Assembly (NCBI GenBank): GCA_021234535.1
Contig: CM037842.1
Location: 3,251,315 to 3,315,314 of the forward strand
DNA length: 64,000 nucleotides
Reading direction: 5' to 3'
From: Stichopus chloronotus
Lineage: Eukaryota > Echinodermata > Holothuroidea > Aspidochirotida > Stichopodidae
Every line of letters begins with the position of its first letter. Position 1 is the stretch's first letter. The translations under genes were made by a program, and so were the position numbers. Shown in pieces: positions 52,201 through 64,000 of the stretch. The notes under the pieces are model-generated. The model searched no databases, was not told the origin of the DNA, and saw only the letters and a list, made by a program, of their open reading frames with translations.

Positions 52201-53052
52201 TAGATTTCGACCATGTAAATTTATTTTTGTCGTCTATCTGAAAACATGTGGGATTTTTTAATTTACATGCACTTTATTTGAACCGTTGTCATTCATAATA
52301 TCTACATAGCTATACTTCCGATTTCATTTCTTCTTCTGATGTAAGATACATGATTTTATAAAGTTGTTATAGAATTCCCATGGACCATTTGTATCGCAAT
52401 GAACACTCAACCGCAGCTAGTGTACTAAACTATTGATCAATATTTTCTCCAGGAATACTTGCGTCTGCCCTGGTTAGCTCCTGAAACCATTTTTGATAGA
52501 AAGTACGACCGTGGGAGCGATGTGTGGTCATTTGCTGTTTTCATTTGGGAGGTGTTTTCTGAAGGTAAGATATCTTTCAACGACCAAACCTCATGATTAT
52601 ACAAGTTGATTGTTGATAACTGATGCAGATAGACAAACCATTTCGAAGAGGTCGACATAAGCTCTGTTAAAGCCTGTCAAACGTTCTTTCATATGATTGT
52701 TTAGGTGATGTTCCATTTGATGGAGTGGATGTTAAGAAGTTTTCGTCCAATCCAATGGATATCCCTCTTCTTCCACAACCCCGTCTGTGTTCAGATGCTG
52801 TGTGAGTTATTTCTGTTTAAGTGATAAAAATACTTCCGTTAACACGTAATCACCTGGTGATTTATTTATCGATTGCCGTTATCTGGAATACGCTATTAAA
52901 CTCTGTAATTTGTAAATTAACCTTAATTTTGTCTTATTTGTTTCAGGTACGCTATTATGAAGTCTTGCTTGATGGTTAATCCCGTCGAACGAATTGGCCT
53001 CACGGCGTTAAAAACCAAGTTATTTAACATGGTAAAAGGTGTTGACCAATAA
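40258..53052 (+). CDS. Ig-Ig-transmembrane receptor with pseudokinase tail (right copy)
   Basis: Exons are 40258-40708 (or 40367-40708), 41279-41599, 42057-42149, 42285-42312, 49024-49106, 49231-49377, 49683-49796, 50055-50254, 51563-51682, 52453-52564, 52705-52801 and 52947-53052. The eight kinase-fold exons and the juxtamembrane exon have exactly the lengths of the left copy, and all phases agree. Starting at ATG 40258 gives about 623 residues with a hydrophobic lead ([11 protein letters not shown] and a second run [11 protein letters not shown]). Alternatively a strong acceptor (tttttgttccag) at 40366 implies an unseen first exon, possibly upstream or in the gap. The start is therefore uncertain. 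The intron 42313-49023 is 6.7 kb against 0.5 kb on the left. The gene is likely non-catalytic, like its twin. Confidence 0.78.
40367..41599 (+). CDS. Two Ig-domain exons of the right receptor
   Basis: Ig1 keeps the family signature: [23 protein letters not shown] and NFTCWK, so the same four cysteines as the left copy, but most other residues differ. Ig2 (41279-41599) has [17 protein letters not shown] and ITCLVS, matching the left AIQPFNVTW core. Glycosylation motifs NES, NYS, NVT, NFT, NIT and NQT are present. Divergence here is far greater than in the kinase-like exons. Confidence 0.82.
42057..42312 (+). CDS. Transmembrane exon and short juxtamembrane exon of the right receptor
   Basis: Exon 42057-42149 encodes [20 protein letters not shown] followed by FFLYYRTQ, one membrane helix with an arginine stop. 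Exon 42285-42312 adds RSKDAIHI and ends in phase 2 (CG|gtaagt). That phase fits both the kinase-side exon at 49024 and the nearby candidate last exon at 42682. Confidence 0.75.
42682..42742 (+). CDS. Candidate alternative last exon of the right receptor
   Basis: After atctcaag, the sequence continues the 42312 phase as [20 protein letters not shown] and stops with TAA at 42740-42742. If used, the gene would make a short-tailed Ig membrane protein without the pseudokinase. The acceptor is only moderate and no clear poly(A) signal follows, so this is a possibility and not a firm exon. Confidence 0.3.
44705..44965 (-). repeat. Dispersed repeat R3, copy inside the long intron
   Basis: This is the reverse-complement relative of 39285-39535, sharing cacggagttgcgta, ttgtaatagtttactg, ctcacagagacc and aaaatggt. 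It is diverged but continuous over about 250 bp. Confidence 0.65.
45384..45970. repeat. Tandem repeat (period about 158 bp) ending in a CA-rich tail
   Basis: tggaaatacaaattttgggg (45384) and its relative at 45542 each lead into ttggctt...tcagcaaattt. Downstream are acgcacgcacacgcacacac (near 45740) and a terminus acaatatctcatct...gatgag, like the tail of the intronic block at 17540-17760. Confidence 0.6.
47390..47815. repeat. Threefold diverged tandem repeat
   Basis: ttttagaatatctctgggtaaaa (near 47447), ttttagcatatttctgtctg (near 47641) and ttagaatatctttgggtgaa (near 47778) are each preceded by variants of ggggttcatgagcaaa. The units are strongly diverged; no function is evident. Confidence 0.45.
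49024..53052 (+). CDS. Juxtamembrane and pseudokinase exons of the right receptor
   Basis: The degenerate motifs match the left copy: VVATTLC at the lysine site, HIALCARK in place of HRDLAARN, DFN for [11 protein letters not shown] and [14 protein letters not shown]. The glycine loop differs slightly ([11 protein letters not shown], against FIPCTG on the left). The activation segment here has one Tyr (EEYLRLP) where the left has Trp. The hinge exon differs at two residues (LSKAK/LCKAK, VYPIG/VYRIG). All nine exons are open with intact splice signals, which argues that the altered motifs are a family trait and not random decay of one copy. Confidence 0.85.
50360..51180. repeat. Right-arm counterpart of the intronic tandem block
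   Basis: It matches 16740-17760 in reverse complement. The 10-mer array is shorter here (variants of gaccacatgg). It is rich in aggtcagaggtcaaa words and lies in the intron between the hinge and catalytic-loop exons. Confidence 0.55.
51185..51480 (+). repeat. Dispersed repeat R1, truncated intronic copy
   Basis: This is the counterpart of 16440-16730. It ends at attgcaaaacg and lacks the region that continues on the left to about 16290. Part of the 0.6-kb length difference between the arms arises here. Confidence 0.55.
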
Positions 53053-56000
53053 TAACCCTCAAATTGTGTTTTATTTTAGTCAGAATTCAAAGGAAAACAA
53101 ATTAGAGTGAACTACGAATGTTGAGCCAAGTACGCCTCCTAAAAAAAGTTCCAGATGGTCAGATACAGTGTGAATCATTTGCATTACCCAATTTCTTTTC
53201 CCGCCGTACTGTGCTGTAAACCACTCAATTCCTTGGCTATTGTATACAAGACATGTAAAAGCAAAAACATACTGAGTATGGGTACCACCAAAAGAATGTA
53301 AAATGACAACCTATTACAAATAATCGCTCAGTCCACACATGTTTGCACAGGTTGAAATATAAGTCACATTGTATGAAAAACAAAGATGTAACAAGTTTTG
53401 TTACACCTTGCAGTAATAAGGAAGAAAACATGCGAAGGCTTACAAAGCGACTATGTAGAACCGTTTGTGGAACTGGTAATGGGTGACTGCTCCCAAGTCT
53501 TTGTTGAGACTGTGTGTGAACTGTATATTTTCTTCCAGGTATCTTTTTTTTGTAAACAGTAGCTTTGTCAGCCTGTGTATCTTTTCTTTGCTCTGCAGTT
53601 CCTTTTGTATTCTTTACATTTGACCTCTGGTTTTGGATGAAGAAGGTTACCAGGTGGATTCGATTTTCAACCCCCCCCCCAAAAAAAAACAATATTCCAA
53701 TGTCAACTATATATGAGTCGACTCTCGCCAGTTATATATACTTCATAGATATACTTTATGTCTATACTTTACATATATAATTTTTTATTTAACTGTTAAT
53801 TTTTCTCTTGTCTTATATATTTGAGTTGACTTGATTGCAATATTTCAGTCGGAAGTAAAAGCGTGTGAACTCACGGGGCTCTTTGAATCTCAAAATAGGC
53901 TGGGTTAAGTCTGGACTTTCGGCGTCATGTTCTGATTTTCAAAATATAATAAGTCGGATGATTGCATATGGGGTGATTTGCTCATATCAATTTGCTTGCT
54001 TTATGCACTTAATAACACAGTGTGTATTACATTTGCCAAATCCTGCTCAGATGCTACGATATATGATGCACTGAGAGAAAACTGTCTTTTTTGAGAAAGA
54101 GTGGGAGGTGGTGAGATTGCAAAATCGCCTCATCGTCCTTATTTTTTACGGCATCCTGCTGGAAGGGTATAACCGGTGGGGTGTCCCCTTTTCCAGGGCT
54201 TGTAAGCCATCATTCCAAATTAGTTAGTCTACAGATGTGTGGCATGTGGAGAGGTCAAAAGGGGGTGGAGCAGTCCCCTCCCCCTTTTTTTTTTCTGCCC
54301 GTCTTATTTGCCTAACCATGGTGCAAAATTGAGATTTTTGACACCCGCACCCATATACCTACAATAAGGACTACAGGACGACAAAATTATTGGAGAAGGC
54401 CGATTGCTGGCTGGACTGTTCACGTGAAATGCCACCATTCATTGGCATGGGGGGCAACAAAATTGACTTTCAAACCCTCCAATTGTCCAGGAACGGCAAG
54501 CCTTGAAATAGGGATCTCATGTCTGCAATTTCTCAATTAATGAGATAAAGTAAGTCAATCTATGAAAACTGGCATACATACCAGATAGGTGGCGATAATA
54601 TAAAAGTCATGACAAATTAAACATTCATTTATTCTTTCACCAGTTGGCAAAACTGGGAGGACTGAATATTCTTCTAGTCTCCACTTTTTTCTAAGTTGAT
54701 AATGACCGTTTTAAAGCTTGGATATCAAAATGAAATTGAGGGTAGACAGTTGAACATTATGAACGAAACGAAGCGAGAAACAAGACTGGATTTTTTTTTT
54801 TTTTTTTAAGAGGAATGATGTTGCTGCATAATCACAAGCAGCATACTCTTATATTATGTATACGTAACAGAAGCACGTATGGCCAATTGAAACCTTGAAT
54901 TAATGATTTTACACCTTTTGAACACCTTGATTCAATTGTGTAGTTAACCTGTCTCGCCTTACTTTTCGAAATCATAAAATATGAAATTTGTGTAGCCATT
55001 TTTCCGTTACCTCCAGTTTCTTATTTCCCCTCCCCAACTCTGTCAACATATCAGTCCTCCCTCCCCTCGTGTTGTTTATGCTCTCCTTTAGTTTTCCATC
55101 CACAGTTTTATATGTAAACAGGGGGTCTGGCCTCTGCACCCCCTGGCTAGTTCACTAACCTGGTAAGAATGAATAAATCAGATTTTGTTTGTGCATACTG
55201 GTTTTAGATTTAGTTCAATGGAAACCCTGTATTGTAACAAGTCCATAAAATTAATTGAGCAGAGAACTTTGTTTTAATTTTTCTTCTTGAACCTAAAGAT
55301 ATCTCATTCAAAACTGTTGTTGTTTTTTTGTTGTTTTTTTTGTGAAAACAACGTTTTGCAGAAAACAACAGTGCAGATTTGCAATTTACTCATCTCTCAA
55401 AATGATGTAATTATCTCATAATTTAGCCTTAATATTTCAGGATGAGTTGAACAAAGCTGATCAGAGGTGAGTGAATAAGTAAACAAGTGAACGATCTTGA
55501 GATCGCAAATGTTCCTTATTAATAGGCCACAAAGGTCTTAAATGTCACAAAGGCCACAATAGGCCACAATGGCCACAATTCATGAATGCTTATCACGTCA
55601 CATGACTAACTCTATGAGCAAGACACAAGACTACTTTTGCATGTTAATCGTGTAATTCACTTTCATTGAATTGTCGTAAGAAGCTATGTGAAGGACTAAT
55701 TTCAATTTTACTAACTTGGATTTACAGTACACGGAAATTTCAGAATGGAGACAATCTATGTCACTATTATTTGTCAAAATCTCAGAGTTACAATTGCTAT
55801 GTGACTGAAGATTAATTGAATCAATGAACCTGTAACATGACTAAATTGTTCAGCTTTTTTTTCCATAAACCAGTAATATCTCTGCAGTTCGGGCATTTCC
55901 CACAGTGTAAAAAAATGTCAGTCTTTACATCTAACATGAATAACAATAAAGTAATTCACAGACTTAAATCCCAATCAATGTTGTTTTTCATTATTTTTTT

Positions 56001-59000
56001 CCATCTCGTATACGTGGCAAAGAAATGACCAATATTCAATTTTGTTGTAAGCTGCTCTCATGGCGTTTAATAACTTCCTAGGTTACAACGGCTAAAGCTA
56101 TCTTTGAAATGTTTTGAGGTCTTTACGCTATTCGACCAGAGATTAATATGCATATATAAAGCTAATGAGTTGGATGTCCCAGGAACAGAAATAAATGTCT
56201 TGACGTGATATTCTATTGTTGCCAACATACATTCCAATATCCTATCCGACGCCTCCGTATCATCGGTTTTGATATAGAGACTGTCCTTATTTATGACATC
56301 CAATCACATCTTACACCAGCGTTATCTTCACCGATGTGGTAATCACGATCCTACAGCTGCAGGAGTCCAGCCTAAATACTACGATCTGACCACGAGGATC
56401 AGTGTAAGTTGGTAACCTATTATCGAGTACCACGCTTGAAGTGTTAAATCCAATTGTTAAACCTTAATTAAGTGAACAACTTCATCATTTTAGCCTGATT
56501 TAGGAATATTCCGTACATTGTAGTCGGAACCTTTACTCTGAACGAGTAATAATATATCTAATTGGAACGTATAGCAACACACTCGTTCCATCTGTTGTCT
56601 GCTTGGGCACATATATATTTGAATTATTTTCTGTTGCCATTCCGCGATACAAGTAGGCCTACTTCGCAAGGAATGCATGAAATTAACCAAAAAAAAAATA
56701 TATATATACATCGTTGCTAAATTGACATGTCTTTCTGTTGTACGTCAGCGTCCTATCAGTACCAATAACATAGTATACTAATATTATTACTGAGTTGTCT
56801 CTGGCAGTCTGGGTCAATCGGCCATAACACAAAAAAAATTGATGTACTTGCAGCACACACGCACTTGCGCTTTATATATCAGTAGTTCGGGGTGCTAACG
56901 GTGGACAAAAATTAAGCACTGCATACTCCAACTTGTTGAGTGGTCTGATACATTGGCACCGCATCCGGAAGGCTAACTTATTGCATGCGCCTAAACTTTT
57001 CGTGTGTGTCAAATGTATCCCAAGGAATTGTATGTGTACCAAGCATCCCTTCAGAATTGCGCCAGGCTCCACACTGTGCATTTTGTAATACCCTTTTAAC
57101 AGCGAGTTGAGCTTGATTCAGTTCACTCCACAAACACGTTTACTTCTCAGCTCCTTGTCTGGTATACATATACAAAGTTGAGGCACTTAATTACGTAGGT
57201 CCAATGTCAAATGTGACAATCACGGAAAGGCAAAAACTTCATTTTGACAAAATGTATAATCATATACTGTCTTATGGGTAATACTTAATGTGTAAAAGTG
57301 ACCTTTCATTTTTTGACATTTGCCGTCATCATCCGTATGGACACATACATCTCATAGGCCCACTAGCAAACCTACCGACCCAGTTTGAGCTTCATCGGAC
57401 TTTCAGTTTTAGGTGGAAATCGTAACACGCTTTCTGACATGTTGACGAATTGTCCTTTGATCTCGTGACCTTTTACCGGATCAATGTATCCTAAAAATAA
57501 GCTATATCGCGCACTTTACATTGACTACACTTTTAAATTCCTAGGACAATTTCACACATGCATATACTGCCAAAATGTTTGTTTTAGTTACCTGTGAGTG
57601 GCTATGATCCTTGAGATACATTGTTGGCGCGGACACTAAACAGCGTATCCGGCATAAACCTACCAAGTGACCACTACGGGTGGATCTTCACACATTTTCC
57701 CAGATCATTTTGCCGATTTGACATTTGATTTGGTGGCGTTTGTCCTAGTGACATCATGGATATTTTCAATTTTGTTCTTACATTGTTTCCTTTACGTATG
57801 TAACAGTAATATTTCTCTAGGGTAATAACACACAGAGAGAATGATAACCAGAAGTCTAATGATTGAGATTCCTTGCCAATATATATGTAACAAAAGGCAC
57901 AATACATACCAATTTTGAACTGCACACAACTTACTCCTCGTTGGATACCATGTTTACAAGTTTACAAAATGTTATCTCAACGGTTTTCACATGATCATTG
58001 CAATCCATAAGGAACGCCAGAACTTATCTGCTCATCAAGGTCCACCAATGTTAACAGCTTAAAGATTCAGCAGCATTCAACAGCACTTAGTCTTATTGAG
58101 ATACGGTGCTCATAGAAGTTTTCAAAGTATGACCACCATCGACCAAACAAGAGCTTTGACTTTGACTAAAATGACAGACATTATCTATTACTCAATGGCT
58201 AAAGAAGTACGATGTTCTAACATCATTCAGTTGAGAGATGTTAAACTTACGATTTCATAGTTTAAGCTCTGACGAACTCAAATGACCTTTGACCTCCATG
58301 AAACACAATAGGGACCATTTATGTACAATGAATGACCAACACATACAGTAATGCAGCATAGATTTTTTGACTGCTTTCAGCGAGGAATCAGAAAACAGTT
58401 TTTTTTTACTCTTAACATTTGACGTCATAAGCTGGGTAAAACTACACCCCTAGCAGTGAACTTACCTGCCAAGTGCGACGTTCATACGACTTACAACTCT
58501 TAGAAGAGATCATGACACATCTATGCATACACACCCACTTACCCAACCGTAGAGATCTTAGACCTTTCCCGGCCCTCTTCATGAATCAAAAGTAAAATTA
58601 AAGCACAAAATATGTAAACATATCCCACATCAGTACTGTAATCGTAGCATGACAGACGATTACGTCTTCTTTCCAATCAAAGATGTATGTTTTAATGGGA
58701 GTTTTTCTTCCTTCTGTAAAAAGTATTAAAAGTGACGAATATCTGTCACATCAAACTCTGATAAATTTTGAGTGCTTCGGATAGCCTATTTCAATCAATA
58801 TTATTTTTAAAAAGTTCGTACGAATAATCGCATTAGGTTATTAACATTGTCTAAATGCACGAATTTACAACACGAGTAACGAGTGTTGTTATAAATAGCA
58901 AATCAAGTAAAAAACCACAAAATTAGGCAAAATAGAAGTACAACATCACCATATCTAAGGTCAAGAATGCGAAATGTAAATAGCATGCAATTAAGTCACG

Positions 59001-62000
59001 TTGCTACTGAGTTTTCATTACACGTAAATCATGAATTACAAAAATACACAGAACAAAATTCAAGAAAGATAAGCAGTTATTATTAAAATAGTACTCGTGC
59101 ATAAAAAATTCCAATGCAACAGTCGGGTCGTGCTTTTACAGCACTTACATTTTTGTAGACCCCTTTTCTCTGCCAAGCAGATAGCACTGAAAGATTTCAA
59201 CGGCTGAAGGTATTGATGAGTGCAGCAGCAACAACTGTGTTAGGAAGAATGTTCAAATGTTCACAACCTCTGACTAAAAAATATTTTTCCGGGTGTCAAT
59301 TCTAAACAGAGGTCTAAACATTTTTATTATACGGTTAGTTTTGGAACATTTATGAATCATTTTGAGTACCTCAAAAAGATCAGTTGGTAAACTGTGTATC
59401 TTAAAAGCCATCAACTGTACAGATAAAACGCTCCTCATATGGCTAACTGGAGAAACCAGACATTATACGTATGAGTTCATGCTGATTTTTTCCTCCAATA
59501 GAACAATATTCTACTTGCGGTAGGGAGACCTAATATTGAAATACAGGGGTCTTGTCAAAACGAAAAGATAGGAAACGATAGCTTACATTAAACAATAAAG
59601 CAAAATGAACTGTAAGCTGTAGGTCATGAAGCAATGGAAGCACCAATTCCGTTACATTTTACTACATATTTTTTGGAAAAAACGCCGTTTCCCACTTCCA
59701 AGATTGACAATTGAAGACAGGCACTCTCACGTTTGTCTGCTTGTCGGTCTTTGTCATGTAAACTAAGGGAGAAATAGAGAGGAAATACAGTGATTTGTAG
59801 CAATCAAAAATTTGCGCGCTGACAATATATTTCATTCACCACAATGATAGTCTCAGAGGTAAAATATTGTGACAAAGATAACATTTCGTTCTTACAAGGC
59901 CCAAATTATAAAAGTATAATCACATAGGCTTTTAACGATTCATCACGCAGCCAAAGATTAGTTATGTTTGTTGTATCAGACATGCAACGTAATTATTATA
60001 GATCTGATTCAATCCTCAAACCTAGAGCAATAGCATAGTGAAGTTAATCGTTAAAGCAAATGAAACCTTCCCCAGCAACAGGGATTCATATCTTTAAGCT
60101 CTTCTGGGGCAACAGATAAAAGTACGGCTTTTTCGAATTCATTCCGGTAGAAATGTTTAGGTATTGCAATATTGGCTGTTACGACACCTTTAGGTATTCA
60201 CCTTATTAGCGTATACGTTATATAACATTAGGCTCATTTTTTACCTCTTCTCCACACATTGTCTCGGTATGAAAGAAAAAGTAGAAACAAGTTGGTTTAT
60301 AAAGAGAAAAAAGGTGACGATAATCGGCCTAATGATAGATAATCAGGAATAAAAACAAAGCTGGCAGAAGGGATTGTTTCGTACCAAAATACCCCCCCCC
60401 CCCTTTTGTTCTTACTCCGTTATACTATATCGTCATGGACCTATCCGATGAGGTCAATGACATCTTCCTGTTAGAGACTCGCTACCTTTGTTTAAATATA
60501 TAACTTTGATATGAAGTTTGAATTCCGGTTTACCTGGAATCTGAGCTTGTTGTTTAGTAGCATATTTGTTTTGTTTTTCTTACAACAAAATAATTCTACA
60601 CAAAGACATTCCTATATAAATAAATTGATTTGTGAAAATGATAGTAGCCTACTGCAAAGATTACTTTTGTTTTACCCATATATAGACCTAATTAACATTG
60701 CCCAGATGATCGGTCCCAGATGAGGCAAATGTAGCATACGACATCTGCGTCGCATGTGGGCAATCTGGGTACCCATCTGCGCTCCATGTGGGTTGCTAAT
60801 CAGGGTGATATATGTCCACCCAGTTATACCCATCTAGGTCCTTCTTAGTTTGTTTGCTGGACACATTACTAGGAAAATGAAAACGGATTGAAAACTTCTG
60901 TGGTTCATAATTACTTTCTTAGCGGCAGTTTTGCACATAAAGCTGTTAAATGAAGGTTCAAAAGAAAAGCAAAACAATCTTAAAATATTGATTCTCTCTA
61001 AGAAAACAATCACCAACGATGGATTACACTAATGAAATATGAAAACACAAAGTACATCCTACATTAAGGAAAATATGCTTCATTTAGAACCAAGGATCAG
61101 AGGTAAATATTTTTGCGAACTCATCCTTTTTCAAGGAACTCACAACAACGCTATAAATTGTATTCGGTACTTATCTATGTATTTTTCTTCGATTTCCTAT
61201 TCCATTTGATGCAAAATATGAAACTTTATGAAAGAGAGCTTAGGACGTAAGCGTTTAGTAATTAAAGTAGATGTAACATGTCTCAGCAGAACAGAGGTTC
61301 AATTCACTTCAATAAAATGTATATTGTGGTTCAGGATTGCAAAATAAGCAATAGTTTGTAGAAAAAACAAGAGATTTGGGAATACAACCTGGTGTGTTAT
61401 TAAATTATTAATATGGTGAGTGCTGTTGTGACAAAGTTCTTCAACACGTCTGTAATTACATTTAAGCATTGCAGCTGTGTGTGCTGTTTCTTCTATTATC
61501 GCAAAATTAGGATCAGAAGCAAATGTTTGAGTTACCTACACCATTATATTCACACAAGGGGAAATGATAAGTGTTATATCTAGCTAACTATGTGTAACCA
61601 GCAGGTGATGATAACATGTGTTATTGTTTTATTTTATCAACGTTTGTGTACTGCTTTAAGGTTGCTATCTTGTACTTTAAAATTTGCATATGCTACAGCG
61701 TTCTGAAGCCTTTTTATATCACCTCTCTACTTTATGTTACACTCCCATCTTTTCTTTTTCTATTTTGTTGTTTTTGGTTTTTATTTTATAAACAACAGGG
61801 TGTTTAATGATACGTAAAACTAGGGATTATTATGGGACTTACGAAGGAAAGTTAGTTATCTGATGTACTGGGGTAGTCAGAAGTAAGAGGGAGGAGTGGC
61901 GACAAGGCAATATGGAGGAGATAGAAAAAAACTGTTAGCAGGGAGTTAAGGAGGTTGTGTGAGCCACGTAGGGCTGAGGAAAAGTGTTTGTGTGGGATGA

Positions 62001-62506
62001 TGGGATCTGTAGATTCTTTGCTGAGAGTGAAGCACAATTTCAATGATCACAAAGAGGGGGGTGGGAAGAAATATTTCTTTTGAGCTCTTATTGTTCTCAT
62101 TATAACAATTTGGAATCTCGATGGACATATAATTTTTGACTAGAGTTTCTGCAACATTGCGAAGGATAAGCTTATACATACCCATATATCATTGGTGAAG
62201 CCAAAAACATTCGGAACATTGAAAAAATTCTAAATTCATGGTGGCAGCTCATAATTATTTACCGCACTAAAGGAATTCTGTATACCCATCCTCGAAGGAC
62301 TACACTCGCCCATCGGTGGATCATACTCGAGACTGAGGACCAAAGCGCCCTGATACCATCGGGGGACTAGAATCAGGTGAGGACATTACTTGAATTATGT
62401 TACCAGGCGTTCCGGCTGGTAGAATTGTGTGTTGGGGGAACTGGTTTTTTTCTTTATGCCCATGTGTCCCCTGTCTAGTTTTATTCACGTAACCTGTGTA
62501 AAAAGA
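53053..62506. other. Right-arm intergenic DNA
   Basis: No gene was recognised. It is the mirror of 3232-14651 apart from the missing 1.9-kb segment. A truncated R1 copy lies at about 53165-53425 immediately 3' of the receptor stop codon. The open frames are those of the left arm in the opposite strand. Confidence 0.6.
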
Positions 62507-62510
62507 TTAA

Positions 62511-63095
62511 AGGAGAAGGCAAGTCAGGACTTTTGACAATGTTAAATGAGAGACTAACATATGGGGAACACCATTACCAAATTTCAGTTAAATACGTTGC
62601 TTACTTTCCAAGATATTGCAATTTGAATATTCATAAAAAATTATCAGGAAGCTGCCATTTTGAAATTGTGGTGACATCACCAGACCACATGTAGTTGAAA
62701 AGCTTTTTTTTTTTCTTTATACTTCATTGTCAACAAATTTTAACAGTCATGCATAGATTCAAGTCATAGTATTAATGATTTGATTATTGCATGATACACC
62801 TCAGTAATTCAACACAATATGTGTACAAGTGTGTTTCGGCTTGATTTAAATAATAGGTAAAGAATATAAAGAAATGCATTAAAATTTTTGCTATCAGTGG
62901 TTATGTGACATCATTATTCGACTTACTCAAGTTGTTTTACATTCAACTTAGGCAAAAATGGCAGCACCCTTCTCTGAATTTCAAAAGTGTGTAACTTGGA
63001 CAGGAAACAATATCTCTGAATGAAACTTTGGGAAGATGTTTGTCAAACACTTCTGCTTCATGTTGATGAATACATTCCCAGGGTTTCCTTCTCCT
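62511..63095. mobile_element. 585-bp non-autonomous transposon flanked by TTAA
   Basis: The sequence begins AGGAGAAGGCAA and ends TTTCCTTCTCCT, inverted ends matching at 11 of 12 positions. TTAA lies on both sides (62507-62510 and 63096-63099). The left arm has the unoccupied site with a single TTAA at 3228-3231 in matching flanks. A TTAA duplication is characteristic of piggyBac-type transposition, but the end sequence is not one I recognise, and a shorter TA or TTA duplication is also compatible. No long open frame, so it must be moved in trans. Confidence 0.8.
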
Positions 63096-63436
63096 TTAAT
63101 TACTCCCTGTAATTTTTTTTCCCAGTAAGTTTGCTTATTTCTCAAGTATATTCATACCACTCTAGTGATACTTTCGATTTGTGTTCCTTTAGTGACATCA
63201 TTCATGGCGTTTTCGTGATTAAATTGGTCCCCACGATAACATTATTGACAGATTCTCTGCAAACAGGAATTCGTTGCGTTTTTTTTTTTGCTCAAAATAA
63301 TTTAATAAGCGGCTATTTTCTGCGTATGCAAGTGAGCGTCATATGCAATAAAGCCTATGACAATGTTTCGTTTACAAACAATATCGTGACACACATTTCG
63401 TTGCTGTTAATACTTCTGTCTAAACGGGGAACTTAC

Positions 63437-63780
63437 TTTTCATCTTTTCATTCTTCATAGCCAGCGCCACCTTATTTAAACCTTTTCCAGTCAATGTCTT
63501 TAGTACTTCACATGCCACGAACCTGTTTTCATAAAATTTGAAATCACCATACACATGTATGCATTGCATTACAAATTTTACCATTTGAGTAAGTTCACCT
63601 TTCCTCAACGTTCAAAATTTACAAAACTCACCACAAAACCGCCGGAAATTTCGGCTCGGGAATGGGTAGGTTGTTGAGGATGGACAAACTGTGTTTCATT
63701 GATTTTCAGTTCAAAAAATACCAGAAACCCTAATGACGGCAGAGTTCACTTTTTTCAAGAAATCGATGACACAGGCTTCT
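63437..63780 (-). pseudogene. Mirror copy of the two LRR-like exons, frameshifted
   Basis: The second exon (63522-63437) is open and reads FVACEVLKTLTGKGLNKVAL with intact splice ends. The first exon (63780-63632) is 149 nt against 150 on the left. It has one added base (gtgaactctgcc against gtgaatctgcc) and two missing bases (tttgtccatcc against tttgtctcaatcc). The frame therefore closes at TGA soon after the added base. Splice sites are retained. The copy is inactive unless the sequence is in error. Confidence 0.55.
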
Positions 63781-64000
63781 CTGAAAGTCATCCGAGAGAT
63801 ATTTATCTATTTAGCGAAATAAAGCTTCATTCATACCCACATTAAAGACTTTAAAGTAATTTAAAGATGCTTTGCTTTGACAAAAAAACAGTAAAAGTTC
63901 AATGTTTCAAAATTCAAATTTAATTTCATTTAGCTCATCACAGTGATTCCCTTAAACGCATCCGAACTCCGTATTCAATACCCTTCCCCTTCCACATATA

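Larger units (their letters stand above)
48700..64000. repeat. Right arm of giant inverted repeat (continues past window)
   Basis: This is the reverse complement of about 2320-19390. It still matches at the last base of the window, so the outer end is unknown and a mirrored NACHT gene could lie just outside. It lacks the 1.9-kb left segment, carries the 585-bp element at 62511-63095, and has the single copy of the left intronic duplication. Confidence 0.92.

Overview
This is eukaryotic nuclear DNA: AT-rich, with split genes whose exons carry ordinary gt/ag splice signals, many dispersed repeats and one 100-N assembly gap. A NACHT-type immune gene beside receptor genes that combine immunoglobulin (Ig) domains with a tyrosine-kinase-like tail suggests an invertebrate deuterostome. 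An echinoderm, perhaps a sea cucumber, is my guess. That placement is inference, because no species marker is visible.

The window is dominated by a very large inverted repeat. The left arm runs from about 2320 to 19390. The right arm runs from about 48700 to the window end, in reverse complement, and probably continues beyond it. Position 2320 pairs with 64000 and 19390 pairs with about 48700. The arms are close to identical over many kilobases but differ by several clear insertions or deletions. A spacer of about 29 kb separates them.

Each arm carries the kinase-like half of a receptor gene. On the left, 13 exons on the minus strand (24285 down to 14652) join in perfect phase into a 620-residue protein: signal sequence, two Ig domains, one transmembrane segment, juxtamembrane region and kinase fold. 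On the right, the plus-strand paralogue (about 40258 to 53052) has the same exon phases and would give about 623 residues. The kinase folds look inactive in both: VAVK reads VVATT, HRD reads HIA, the catalytic-loop Asn is Lys, and DFG reads DFN. The kinase exons differ at only a few residues, but the Ig exons, which lie outside the repeat arms, are strongly diverged. The pair therefore looks like variable ectodomains attached to a shared pseudokinase tail.

At the left edge (141-2214) is a NACHT ATPase gene broken by one frame change and two in-frame TGA codons. It is followed by two small exons, possibly leucine-rich-repeat (LRR) exons, that are mirrored at the right end of the window, where the copy is frameshifted. 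The rest is intergenic or intronic DNA holding dispersed repeats, two hairpin-type miniature transposons, a TTAA-flanked element present in only one arm, tandem repeats and microsatellites. I saw no tRNA, rRNA or CRISPR array.
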